From: Bacteroidota bacterium
GTDB lineage: Bacteria; Bacteroidota; Bacteroidia; Chitinophagales; Chitinophagaceae
NCBI GenBank assembly: GCA_023437225.1
Contig: JAEZGS010000003.1
Coordinates: 1-51,387, forward strand
Direction of reading: 5' to 3'
Length of the DNA stretch: 51,387 bases
A program made the position numbers and the translations under genes. How positions within the stretch are numbered: position 1 is the stretch's first letter; each line of letters begins with the position of its first letter. Positions 7,219 through 15,239 of this stretch are shown here, in pieces. The notes under the pieces were generated by a model, which was not told the DNA's origin, ran no database searches, and was given only the letters and a program-made list of their open reading frames with translations.

Positions 7219-9317
7219 GAGTCTTCAGTAGGTTTTGATTCGATCGGCGTTGCCGGGTGAACATTGCTATCGTAAGGTGGAACACCTTCACTGATAGCAC
7301 CCTGCTCTGAATGATGTTCGGGGTTGCCATCAACATCGAGTGTCTTTCGGTCACCAAATGGACGCTTACCTATCAGTTGCTCAACATCGCTCTGGAAGAG
7401 CACTTCACGCTCCAGCAATGACTCTGCAAGTTTCTCCACCTGCTCACGTTTTTCAGTGAGCAATGCCTTTGTTTTATCGTAAGCATCCTGAATTAGATTT
7501 CGAACTTCTTCATCGATCAGTTTCGAAGTTTCTTCAGAGTAAGGCTTTGTGAATTGATTCTCTGCCGCAGGATCGTAAAAGCTGACATTACCCACCTTGG
7601 TATTCATTCCATATACTGTTACCATAGAATAAGCCATGCGGGTGATCTGTTGCAGGTCGTTCTGTGCTCCTGTCGATATCTTATTGAAAAATATTTCTTC
7701 GCTTGCACGTCCGCCTAATGTCATGCAGATCTGGTCCATCAGCTGATCTGTATTATATAGATACTGTTCACGTGGCGTGTACTGTGCATATCCCAATGCT
7801 GCAACACCCCTGGGAACGATTGTCACTTTCAATAAAGGATAAGCATGTTCAAGGTACCATCCGCAGATCGCGTGACCCGCTTCGTGGTAAGCAATGATGC
7901 GTTTTTCTTCCGGTGAAATGATCTTATTCTTCTTTTCAAGTCCGCCGATCACGCGATCAACGGCATCCTGGAAGTCTTCCATTTCTACGTGCTCTTTGCC
8001 TTTTCTTGCAGCGATCAGTGCAGCTTCGTTACAAACGTTTGCAATGTCAGCACCCGCAAAACCCGGAGTTTGTTCAGCAAGCTTATGAATATCAACTCTT
8101 GTAGAGATCTTGATCGGCTTAAGATGTACTTTGAAGATATGCTCGCGGCCTTTCAGATCCGGCTTATCGATGGATATCTGCCTGTCGAAACGACCGGGTC
8201 GTAACAATGCAGTATCAAGTACATCCGGTCGGTTCGTCGCTGCAAGCACGATGATCCCGCTTTCGCCACTGAAACCATCCATCTCTACGAGAAGCTGGTT
8301 AAGCGTGCTTTCGCGTTCGTCGTTACTCATGATAGCGTTCTTACCGCGGGCGCGACCGATTGCATCGATCTCATCGATAAATATGATACACGGAGCCTTT
8401 TCACGAGCCTGTTTGAACAGGTCGCGTACACGGCTTGCACCAACACCTACAAACAGTTCAACGAAATCAGATCCGCTCATGGAGAAGAAAGGCACCTGTG
8501 CTTCACCGGCCATTGCTTTAGCAAGGAGGGTCTTACCGGTACCCGGAGGTCCGATGAGCAATGCTCCCTTAGGTATCTTACCTCCAAGTGAAGTATATTT
8601 CTTGGGATTCTTTAAGAAGTCAACGATCTCCATCACTTCCACTTTTGCCTCATCGAGACCGGCAACATCGGCGAATGTGATGTTCACTTTGGTTCCCTTA
8701 TCAAATAAGGTAGCTCTTGATTTACCAATGTTGAAGATACCACCGGCACCACCGCCACCGGGCGCTCCGCCACCCATCTTACGCATAAGCATGATCCAGA
8801 TGAGCACGATCACCAGCAATGGAAGCAAAAAGTTCAGCACGGGTGCAAACCATTCACCTTCCTGCGTGGGAGTATACGGAACTTCAAGAGCAGGGTTCTT
8901 TTCAAAGAGCGCATTCAGGCGCTTTTCAAATTCATCCGCTTTTGTCACTTTGAATTCGAAGTGTGGACCTTCCTGGTTCTTTGAAGCAGTCCATCCTTCT
9001 TTCATCTTTTCCTGGTAGTAAGGTTTCTGAAGGCTGTCTTTATGAATGTAAACCCTGACAATATTCTTGTTGGTAACTATGACGAGTTTTTCAACATCGC
9101 CTTTTTGAAGCATATTATCACGGAACTCCTGTTCGGATTCTATCGGTTTTGCGTCTGGGGCAAAGGATCCGAAGAACTGAATTCCGACAAGCACCGCAAA
9201 AATGATCGCCCAAATCCAATAAATGTTGAATCGTGGGCCCTTCTTGGGGGCGTTGCCATCTTCTCTGGGTCTAATTCGCGGGAATCGTTCATTCGGCCTT
9301 TTATCGTCTTGTGCCAT
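7215..9317 (-). CDS. ftsH: ATP-dependent zinc metalloprotease FtsH
   Basis: Membrane-anchored AAA+ protease that degrades misfolded membrane proteins and short-lived cytosolic regulators. In 700 residues, transmembrane segments lie near 31-50 and 158-178 and flank a periplasmic domain. A glycine-rich linker (181-193) is followed by the AAA module with Walker A GPPGTGKT at 256-263, Walker B IIFIDE at 311-316 and the SRH region with RPGRFDR. The zinc-protease motif HEAGH is at 478-482. It is complete, with an extended acidic C-terminal tail. It lies 52 bp after rsfS, and its stop overlaps the LUD gene start. Confidence 0.98.
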   Translation of the reverse strand: MAQDDKRPNERFPRIRPREDGNAPKKGPRFNIYWIWAIIFAVLVGIQFFGSFAPDAKPIESEQEFRDNMLQKGDVEKLVIVTNKNIVRVYIHKDSLQKPYYQEKMKEGWTASKNQEGPHFEFKVTKADEFEKRLNALFEKNPALEVPYTPTQEGEWFAPVLNFLLPLLVIVLIWIMLMRKMGGGAPGGGGAGGIFNIGKSRATLFDKGTKVNITFADVAGLDEAKVEVMEIVDFLKNPKKYTSLGGKIPKGALLIGPPGTGKTLLAKAMAGEAQVPFFSMSGSDFVELFVGVGASRVRDLFKQAREKAPCIIFIDEIDAIGRARGKNAIMSNDERESTLNQLLVEMDGFSGESGIIVLAATNRPDVLDTALLRPGRFDRQISIDKPDLKGREHIFKVHLKPIKISTRVDIHKLAEQTPGFAGADIANVCNEAALIAARKGKEHVEMEDFQDAVDRVIGGLEKKNKIISPEEKRIIAYHEAGHAICGWYLEHAYPLLKVTIVPRGVAALGYAQYTPREQYLYNTDQLMDQICMTLGGRASEEIFFNKISTGAQNDLQQITRMAYSMVTVYGMNTKVGNVSFYDPAAENQFTKPYSEETSKLIDEEVRNLIQDAYDKTKALLTEKREQVEKLAESLLEREVLFQSDVEQLIGKRPFGDRKTLDVDGNPEHHSEQGAISEGVPPYDSNVHPATPIESKPTEDS

Positions 9318-9369
9318 ATTAAGCTATATTCTCCTTTAGTTTAAATGATAAATGAGGGTAAGCGTTTGC

Positions 9370-9762
9370 TTATCCAGGATGCTCTTCACCCTCAGCATCA
9401 CTCCACATCTCTTCAAGTTTATAAAACTTGCGGGTCTCGGGTAACATAACATGGACTACAATATTGACGTAGTCGATGAGTATCCACTGACTTGCCTGGT
9501 GACCTTCATGATGATAGGGAACCTCACCGAGTGTCTCCCTGAGTTTTTGTTCAACGTAGTCGCCTATACCACGTACCTGCGTGGTACTGGTCGCTTCACA
9601 AATGATGAAAAAATCGGCTACTGCTTCGGGTATCTTACGCAGATCAAGAGAGATGATATTTTCTCCTTTCTTTTCCTGGATTGCGTTGATGATCGTTTTA
9701 AAGATCTTAGAATTCCTCGTTAGTCTTACTGCACTGGAGCGCTTTCTTCGCGCTGTCAACAT
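9370..9762 (-). CDS. rsfS: Ribosome silencing factor RsfS
   Basis: Binds uL14 on the large ribosomal subunit and blocks subunit joining when nutrients are scarce. The 130-residue protein has the family core DLRKIPEAVADFFIICEATS, TTQVRGIGDYVEQKL and the nearly invariant region around W98 and VHVM (ASQWILIDYVNIVVHVMLPE). The ATG at 9762 was chosen over an in-frame TTG at 9780 because the six extra residues are not part of the family. It heads the minus-strand run to ftsH and is divergent from birA, matching the frequent rsfS-ftsH pairing in Bacteroidota. Confidence 0.93.
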   Translation of the reverse strand: MLTARRKRSSAVRLTRNSKIFKTIINAIQEKKGENIISLDLRKIPEAVADFFIICEATSTTQVRGIGDYVEQKLRETLGEVPYHHEGHQASQWILIDYVNIVVHVMLPETRKFYKLEEMWSDAEGEEHPG

Positions 9763-9931
9763 TGATAATTGTTGTTCCAATAATCAAAACATTTTTTGTG
9801 ATTGAATCTGTTTGGAGGGCTTTTAAAAGTCACCTGTTCAATTTCTGAATTTTCCATTAACTCTCCTATTATTCTTTCCGCCTAATTTCGCAATATTCAA
9901 AAATAGTACATTGTTTCCAGACTCCCCTTCT

Positions 9932-10651
9932 ATGCCCCTTATAGGTCAGCCTTTTATCATATTGCCAACAGTCGATAGCACCAACAACTATGCCATGGGG
10001 TTGGCATCGGAAGGAATGGCTACCCACGGCACAACCGTGTTTGCCGAATACCAGACCTCAGGCAAAGGACAGCGCGGCAAATCCTGGAATTCGTCGCCAA
10101 AAGAGAACATAATCCTCTCCGTGATTTTGCAGCCACCGGGCCACGGGCAGCCCTTCCATATCTCCGCTATGGTCGCTTTAGCTTGCGCCGAACTGCTGGA
10201 ACGCTACGCTAAAAGTGAAGTTTCTGTTAAATGGCCCAACGACATTTATTGGCGTGACAGAAAGGCAGCGGGGATATTGGTAGAGAATAAGTTCCAGGGT
10301 TCTACATGGATTTGGACCGTCGCCGGCATTGGGATGAACATCAACCAGGTTGATTTTGACCCGCTTATCGCTAACCCCGTTTCATTAAAACAAATAACCG
10401 GCGCTAACACGGATACGCTTGAACTGGCGAAAGAACTGTGCGAGATCCTGCAACACCGATACGCCACGTTTGAACCGGATGCCCTGCTGGCTGAGTATAA
10501 CCAGCGACTTTTCCGCAGAGGAGAATGGGTGAAGCTGAAAACAGATGAAGGAGTTATCGATACCCGCATCGTGGAAATAGACAATTCCGGCAGACTTATA
10601 ACCGAGGACACTGTCCACCGGGCGTTCGACCAGGTGGTTTGGATTCTATAG
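9932..10651 (+). CDS. birA: Biotin--[acetyl-CoA-carboxylase] ligase
   Basis: Activates biotin with ATP and transfers it to the carboxyl-carrier lysine of acetyl-CoA carboxylase. The 239-residue enzyme shows the biotin-binding start TVDSTNNYAM, the nucleotide loop SGKGQRGKSWNS (43-54) and VKWPNDIYW with the catalytic lysine region KAAGILVE. A small C-terminal SH3-like domain follows. The N-terminal DNA-binding domain of E. coli BirA is absent, so this is a mono-functional (group I) ligase with no repressor role. The ATG at 9932 is preferred to an in-frame TTG at 9911 because the MPLIGQPFI start aligns with the fold. It is divergent from rsfS. Confidence 0.93.
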   Translation: MPLIGQPFIILPTVDSTNNYAMGLASEGMATHGTTVFAEYQTSGKGQRGKSWNSSPKENIILSVILQPPGHGQPFHISAMVALACAELLERYAKSEVSVKWPNDIYWRDRKAAGILVENKFQGSTWIWTVAGIGMNINQVDFDPLIANPVSLKQITGANTDTLELAKELCEILQHRYATFEPDALLAEYNQRLFRRGEWVKLKTDEGVIDTRIVEIDNSGRLITEDTVHRAFDQVVWIL

Positions 10652-10679
10652 ACCTAAACCAATTACTATCAAATCGCAA

Positions 10680-10695
10680 GGTGACAAATGTCACC
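10680..10695. promoter_or_regulatory. Crp/Fnr-type palindromic operator
   Basis: GGTGACAAATGTCACC is a perfect 16-bp palindrome matching GTGA-N6-TCAC, the core of sites bound by Crp/Fnr-family regulators. Its centre lies about 42 bp upstream of the transcription start expected from TTACTTTG at 10717-10724 (7 of 8 matches to TAnnTTTG). That is the classical class II activator position. The downstream gene is the CoA-disulfide reductase-rhodanese fusion. Confidence 0.6.
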
Positions 10696-10743
10696 GTCGG
10701 TGGCGAACAAGCTCTCTTACTTTGCTGTCTATAAACACTAAAG

Positions 10744-12438
10744 ATGAAAATTTTGATCATTGGTGGCGTTGCCGGCGGCGCCAGTACAGCAGCGAGGTTA
10801 AGGAGATTGAATGAGGATGCGGAAATCGTAATGCTTGAAAAAGGCGAATTTATCTCATACGCCAACTGTGGACTGCCCTATTACATCGGAGATGTGATCA
10901 ACGATCGAAGTAAGTTGTTTGTACAAACAGCATCTAGTTTCAAAAGTCGTTTCAACATTGACGTGAGGACAAAGACCGAAGCGGTATGTGTGCTTCCGGA
11001 ACGGAAGATAGTGATCGTGAAAAACCTGGTTACGGAAGAACAATACATTGAGCGCTATGATAAACTGGTGCTTTCACCAGGTGCGGAGCCAATCCGTCCT
11101 CCCTTCGAAGGAATCGACCTTCCGGGAATTTTTACCTTAAGGACGGTACCCGACACAGATCGCATAAAAGAGTTTGTAAAACAATTTCCCCAGGGCAGAG
11201 CTGTTGTGATAGGCGCGGGATTTATAGGTCTGGAGATGGCTGAAAACCTTCACTCACTCGGCATGAGTGTTATCATCATCGAGAGAACAGAGCAGGTGTT
11301 GCCACCACTTGATTTTCCCATCGCTGCAATTGCGCAGAAACATATCAGAGCCACCGGGGTCGACCTCCGACTTGGAACATCCGTTACCGGTTTCGCCGAA
11401 GGTTATGAAAAGCAACTCAAAGTGATATTGAAAGACGGAGAAGCAATCGATGCCGATGTTGTAATTCTTTCAATCGGGGTTCGACCCGACGTTGAGCTTG
11501 CTGTGAATGCAGGTCTGAAAATCGGCCCTAGCAAAGGGATCTGGGTGAATGAATACCTTCAAACTTCAGACAAGGACATCTACGCCGTTGGCGATGCCAT
11601 TGAATTTGCTAACCCGATCACCGGCAATTCAGTAAGCAGCTTTCTTGCCGGACCTGCAAATAAGCAGGGAAGGATATGTGCGAATAATATCATCAAAGGA
11701 AATAAAGAAAAGTATCACGGAGCAATAAACACCGCCATAGTTAAGCTTTTCGATATGACTGTTGGCACTGCGGGCGTTGCTGCAAAACATCTTGAAAAAG
11801 CAGGAATTCCATTTCTTGTTTCAACAACACATAGCGGCTCTAATGCCGGGTACTATCCTGGTTCGAAGCAGATGAGTATTCAACTTGTTTTTTCACCTGA
11901 AGACGGTCGACTGTATGGCGCACAGATCGCGGGTTACAAAGGAGTGGACAAACGCCTGGATGTTTTAGCGTCTGTGATACAACGTAAGTCGACTATCTAC
12001 GAACTGGCAGAATTCGAACACGCCTATGCACCGCCCTTCTCATCAGCAAAAGATCCGATCAACATCGCAGGATTTGTAGCTGAAAACCTTCTTGAAAAGC
12101 AGCTGCATCTTTTTTATTGGAATGATTTGAAGGATGCTAGTGAAAACGATATCATTCTTGATGTGAGGACAGCTAAAGAATTTTCTGAGGCAAGTATCGA
12201 AGGTGCGATCAACATACCGGTTGATGAATTGAGAGAAAGACTTTCGGAATTAGATACCTCAAAAAAGATATTGCTATACTGCCAGATCGGATTGCGCGGA
12301 TATCTTGCTTATAGAATACTGAAGCAAAAAGGATTTAAAGAAGTGTACAGTTTATCAGGAGGCTATTTGCTATATAAATCATGCTCTGATGAGACTGACT
12401 CACTGGCACGCGCTTCGACTTCAAACCTGTTGTTGTAG
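10744..12438 (+). CDS. CoA-disulfide reductase with fused rhodanese domain
   Basis: FAD- and NAD(P)H-dependent flavoprotein of the CoADR-RHD type, reducing CoA disulfides, CoA persulfides or polysulfides. In 564 residues, the FAD site GGVAGGASTAARLRR is at 7-21, and the single redox cysteine is C42 in ISYANCGLPYYIG. A second dinucleotide site (VVIGAGFIGLEMAE) and the FAD-binding AVGDAIEF segment follow. The C-terminal rhodanese domain, about 462-545, has the persulfide cysteine C513 in LLYCQIGLRGY. Such fusions act in sulfur and thiol homeostasis. A Crp/Fnr-like palindrome sits before it. Its last 25 codons overlap the converging metallopeptidase-like gene. Confidence 0.92.
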   Translation: MKILIIGGVAGGASTAARLRRLNEDAEIVMLEKGEFISYANCGLPYYIGDVINDRSKLFVQTASSFKSRFNIDVRTKTEAVCVLPERKIVIVKNLVTEEQYIERYDKLVLSPGAEPIRPPFEGIDLPGIFTLRTVPDTDRIKEFVKQFPQGRAVVIGAGFIGLEMAENLHSLGMSVIIIERTEQVLPPLDFPIAAIAQKHIRATGVDLRLGTSVTGFAEGYEKQLKVILKDGEAIDADVVILSIGVRPDVELAVNAGLKIGPSKGIWVNEYLQTSDKDIYAVGDAIEFANPITGNSVSSFLAGPANKQGRICANNIIKGNKEKYHGAINTAIVKLFDMTVGTAGVAAKHLEKAGIPFLVSTTHSGSNAGYYPGSKQMSIQLVFSPEDGRLYGAQIAGYKGVDKRLDVLASVIQRKSTIYELAEFEHAYAPPFSSAKDPINIAGFVAENLLEKQLHLFYWNDLKDASENDIILDVRTAKEFSEASIEGAINIPVDELRERLSELDTSKKILLYCQIGLRGYLAYRILKQKGFKEVYSLSGGYLLYKSCSDETDSLARASTSNLLL

Positions 12439-12686
12439 TAACCTTTCCGAAGGCTTTCCAGCAGGTAAAGCCAGATGAAGCGCAGGAATCCATACTCCCG
12501 GAACTGACGTATGTGGACCAGCTCATGGCGTACCCAGCGTGAGTTTGAAAGGAATTCATGCTCCGAGGTATTGTGCAGATGTATGGTATTCCCAAATACA
12601 ATGGCAATGCGGCTGCTACGCAATTTTTTGGCTGCAAGCCATGCAAGCATTGAGTTTTCCTTTATATGGAAATGGACGATTGTCAT
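12363..12686 (-). CDS. Mini metallopeptidase-like protein (HExxH)
   Basis: 107 residues, cytoplasmic, with no signal peptide. It carries a zinc-peptidase motif H54-E55-L56-V57-H58 inside WVRHELVHIRQFREYG, followed about 30 residues later by NNRFEVEARA, where E89 or E91 could be the third zinc ligand. That spacing resembles the gluzincin layout, and the length resembles described 100-residue minigluzincins. The 3' end overlaps the end of the converging CoA-disulfide reductase gene by 76 bp. It lies 23 bp downstream of the DUF5777 gene on the same strand. Real coding is likely because the motif is coherent; activity is inference. Confidence 0.72.
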   Translation of the reverse strand: MTIVHFHIKENSMLAWLAAKKLRSSRIAIVFGNTIHLHNTSEHEFLSNSRWVRHELVHIRQFREYGFLRFIWLYLLESLRKGYYNNRFEVEARASESVSSEHDLYSK

Positions 12687-12709
12687 TTGACATTGTCAGG
12701 TCAAAAACT

Positions 12710-13600
12710 CTACCATTTTTTTGGCGAGTCGCTCTTTGCTCTTCCAAGATTGAACACTCTTGAAATGTTGAAGCCAAAGCGAATTTCTGCATCGTCCCAG
12801 GCACCTATCGTTTCAGTAATAAAGGCCTTTTCATTCATTCCGGTACTGTTTGAAAAATGCAGTTGAAATACGTGACCACCTGTTTCAATGTCAACGCCAA
12901 GTGACAAAGGATTTGAATATATATCACGATCGAGCCCGACAACATAATGGTAATCGGCCGTGAATGCCATCCTTTTTGAAATCTTATATCTACCACCTAC
13001 TCCTACTGCAAAAGTGTTGTTGTCGTCCGTTGTACCAACAAGGTTTCGATGTACAAATGTAGGCGTCAGCTGCAGGCTAAGGTTGCTGCTGATCTTGCTG
13101 GCCATTAGTAAAGAATGATAATAAGATAACCGGTGCTTAAATTCCTTTTTTGTTGCTGTTGCAGGCCATTCGCGAGTGTGAACAACGGCTCCTGACACCC
13201 ACACAAGGGATAATGGAAAGGATGATGCGCCTGTGGTTTGCCGAACAAGTGCTTTCTTTATGAAGAAGTCAAGTTCCTTATTGAAGCTGCTTCGTCCAAC
13301 ACCAACAGTCAGTGTGTTTGTAATACCATAATCCAGACCTATCCTGATACTTGCATCATCAAGACCAAACATCTCTTTGATACCGCTTTCCAAGGTGCCA
13401 AAGCGGTGAAGTATCCGGAAATCAAGAACGCCTTTACCGAGAAATTCAACAGAGTGAGCATTGATCACCCTTGTTGATTTGAAAGCACCGGTAACATATG
13501 TTTTAGAGGCACTGTCACTTTCTACCAACGCGATGAGATCATCTTGTGCAACAACATTCAATGAACAAAGTAATAGAGCAATTAAAATAAATCTTCTCAT
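12710..13600 (-). CDS. DUF5777-like outer-membrane beta-barrel protein
   Basis: The 296-residue secreted protein has signal peptide MRRFILIALLLCSLNVVAQ. The remainder alternates hydrophobic and polar residues with repeated aromatic-ended strands (LDYGITNTLTVGVGRSSF, KRMAFTADYHYVVGL, VFQLHFSNSTGM), as in outer-membrane barrels, and resembles the DUF5777 family. An alternative ATG at 13630 overlaps the YceI stop as ATGA and would add ten residues before the signal peptide. Either start implies coupling to the YceI gene. The function is unknown. The association with a YceI protein and a haem-motif lipoprotein suggests a shared envelope or redox role. Confidence 0.8.
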   Translation of the reverse strand: MRRFILIALLLCSLNVVAQDDLIALVESDSASKTYVTGAFKSTRVINAHSVEFLGKGVLDFRILHRFGTLESGIKEMFGLDDASIRIGLDYGITNTLTVGVGRSSFNKELDFFIKKALVRQTTGASSFPLSLVWVSGAVVHTREWPATATKKEFKHRLSYYHSLLMASKISSNLSLQLTPTFVHRNLVGTTDDNNTFAVGVGGRYKISKRMAFTADYHYVVGLDRDIYSNPLSLGVDIETGGHVFQLHFSNSTGMNEKAFITETIGAWDDAEIRFGFNISRVFNLGRAKSDSPKKW

Positions 13601-13626
13601 AGTTATCAGTTTGGAATAGTAGCCTG

Positions 13627-14178
13627 TCATTTATTCAACGGTTTCAGCTCACAGTCGACAAATATGTTTACAGTCCTGGCAATCTTATCGCGCACTAGCG
13701 AGGGAACTTTTATGTTATAGTCTTCCACTCTCACCGGGAAGGTGGCTGTTAATCGGATTGTTGAACCGTCAGCTTTCATAATTCCTTTCACCTGTACATC
13801 GCGAGTGACGTTATGTATGGTAAGCTTTCCTGAAACATTTACTTCTTTGTTGGAAGCTGTATTCAGATTTCCCTGAAAGTTGGATATCGAGCCACGAAAT
13901 TCCGAACGGGGAAATTTATCGCTTTCCATATAGTTCTCATTGAAGTGCTCCTGCATCAATGCTTTTGGAAATTGAAAACCGCGTATGAGTACAGAAAATT
14001 GCAAGTCGCCGCTCGATGCATCGAACACGCAGGTTACAGAGTTATTAACTGCTTCAATGTCTTCCAACGGAGTTTTTGATTCAAACCGGATGGTGCCCGA
14101 CTTGGTAAAATAGCGAGACTGCGAAGACGCTGAAAGCCACGACAGACAAAGGGTTAGGACAAAGATGAAACGAAACAT
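13627..14178 (-). CDS. YceI-family periplasmic lipid-binding-type protein
   Basis: 183 residues with signal peptide MFRFIFVLTLCLSWLSASSQ. The YceI lipocalin-like barrel is recognisable from FTKSGTIRFESKTPLEDIEA, the FPRSEFRGSISNF segment and SGKLTIHNVTRDVQVKGIM. Family members bind isoprenoid or amide lipids in the periplasm; the ligand here is not deducible. It is 113 bp downstream of the haem-motif lipoprotein gene, with tandem repeats between, and its stop overlaps the DUF5777 upstream ATG. Confidence 0.88.
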   Translation of the reverse strand: MFRFIFVLTLCLSWLSASSQSRYFTKSGTIRFESKTPLEDIEAVNNSVTCVFDASSGDLQFSVLIRGFQFPKALMQEHFNENYMESDKFPRSEFRGSISNFQGNLNTASNKEVNVSGKLTIHNVTRDVQVKGIMKADGSTIRLTATFPVRVEDYNIKVPSLVRDKIARTVNIFVDCELKPLNK

Positions 14179-14197
14179 AGGTCAGAATTGTGAAATG

Positions 14198-14216
14198 AGA
14201 ATTGGGAATTGAGAAG
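14198..14216 (-). repeat. Short GAATTG-type repeat, family F
   Basis: GAATTGGGAATTGAGAA lies just upstream of the YceI start and beside the family B array. It is a two- to three-unit imperfect repeat, too short to define a period on its own. It is listed because other short-unit arrays also occur in mixed clusters at gene ends here. Confidence 0.4.
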
Positions 14217-14222
14217 CGCCCA

Positions 14223-14291
14223 CCGATTACCGATTACCGACTACCGATTACTTTTTTTGTCGCCGATTACCGATTACCGACTACCGATTAC
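14223..14291 (-). repeat. Two identical 29-bp blocks of a heptamer array, family B
   Basis: CCGATTACCGATTACC and its continuation form a 29-bp block of four CCGATTA-like units (one reads CCGACTA). The block occurs twice without a mismatch, at 14223-14251 and 14263-14291, separated by TTTTTTTGTCG. The second block abuts the stop codon of the haem-motif gene. In that gene's sense direction the unit is GGTAATC and the separator gives GCGACAAAAAA, also seen at 92-103. Confidence 0.95.
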
Positions 14292-14672
14292 CTAATTGTT
14301 AGGTGCCCCTGAATCAACCCAGCATAGAATCGCACTGATCTGTGCTTCCGTAAGTGAACCCGTCTTGGGCATTGTCTTAGCAACTACTGCGGCTTTGATA
14401 CTTGCTGCAGCGCTCTTTGCATGATCATAAGTAAGCAGCGGACCAACACCATTTGTACTACCTGCACCATGACATTCGCTGCCTATGGCACACTTCGTTT
14501 GAATGATAGGAGCAACGTTTGCTGCATATGCAGCGGCGACATTTGTACATGGCGCATTGTTGCCGGGATTTTGTGGGCCCCCGGGATTCAATGCTTCATC
14601 TTTATCACCGGAGCAGTTGCTAAGGAGAACGATCGCAGCAACGGTCAATGTTGATCGGATCTTCGTCATCAT
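14292..14672 (-). CDS. Lipoprotein with atypical c-type haem motif
   Basis: The 126-residue protein has a lipoprotein signal ending LLSNC (C20), a Gly/Pro/Asn-rich linker, and one domain with C61-AIGSE-C67-H68. This is a CX5CH variant of the CXXCH haem-attachment motif. M101 in KTMPKTG sits where a distal methionine ligand is usual, and the LTEAQISAILCWVDSGAP ending is typical of small c-type cytochromes of Bacteroidota and Planctomycetes. It is probably an electron carrier or sensor anchored in the envelope. Whether CX5CH takes covalent haem is unproven. C42 and C117 could form a disulfide. It is the first gene of a group with YceI and DUF5777 proteins. Confidence 0.78.
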   Translation of the reverse strand: MMTKIRSTLTVAAIVLLSNCSGDKDEALNPGGPQNPGNNAPCTNVAAAYAANVAPIIQTKCAIGSECHGAGSTNGVGPLLTYDHAKSAAASIKAAVVAKTMPKTGSLTEAQISAILCWVDSGAPNN

Positions 14673-14755
14673 GAGTAAAGGTTTGATGTGTATTTGATCG
14701 GTTATTCGTTCGATCTATACGCCACTCTTTTACTCATGGTTGCCTAAATAACCGA

Positions 14756-15235
14756 TTATGTTTTAGAGCTTAATTCATTCCATACTTTGACAATGTCTTC
14801 AGCATGTTGTTTTGAGCGCGGCTTGCGGAAGATCTTCCTGATGACCCCTTTCTCATCAATTAAAAATGTGGTACGATGCAGACCCATGTACTTTCGTCCG
14901 TAAAGTATTTTTTCGCCCCATACTCCAAACTTATCTATGATCTTATGATCGGGATCTGCAAGCAGTGTGAATGGCAGTTGTTGCTTCTCGGTAAATTTCT
15001 TGTGTGACTGCACATCATTAGGGCTTACACCGATCACCTCAAACCCGTTCTGTTTGAGCATTGAATAATTATCGCGCAGATTACAAGCCTGGACAGTACA
15101 TGTAGGTGTATCATCCTCCGGGTAGAAATACAACACGATCTTTTTTCCTTTGAGCCCTTTTGATGAAAAGCTATTTCCGTCCTGATCCTTTGCTGTGAAG
15201 GCAGGGAGTTTATCTCCTTCTTTCAATGTTATCAT
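14756..15235 (-). CDS. bcp: Thioredoxin-dependent peroxiredoxin, Bcp/PrxQ type
   Basis: Reduces hydrogen peroxide and organic peroxides. In 159 residues the peroxidatic cysteine C46 and the resolving cysteine C51 lie in YPEDDTPTCTVQACNLRD, with the five-residue spacing that defines the Bcp/PrxQ class. VIGVSPNDVQSHKKF and the later GRKYMGLHRTTFLID match the family. No signal peptide is present, so it is cytoplasmic. It starts 4 bp after the M23 peptidase gene stop, so the two are co-transcribed despite unrelated roles. Confidence 0.93.
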   Translation of the reverse strand: MITLKEGDKLPAFTAKDQDGNSFSSKGLKGKKIVLYFYPEDDTPTCTVQACNLRDNYSMLKQNGFEVIGVSPNDVQSHKKFTEKQQLPFTLLADPDHKIIDKFGVWGEKILYGRKYMGLHRTTFLIDEKGVIRKIFRKPRSKQHAEDIVKVWNELSSKT

Positions 15236-15239
15236 CCGT

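Noticed and set aside
8110..9018. 302-codon open frame antisense to ftsH
   Set aside because: It lies opposite conserved FtsH motifs, is Ser/Pro-rich without domain features, and is best explained as a shadow frame.
12688..12698. TGACATTGTCA palindrome at the mini metallopeptidase start as an operator
   Set aside because: It is only 11 bp, lies partly at the start codon, and has no second copy or promoter context. Chance occurrence is likely.
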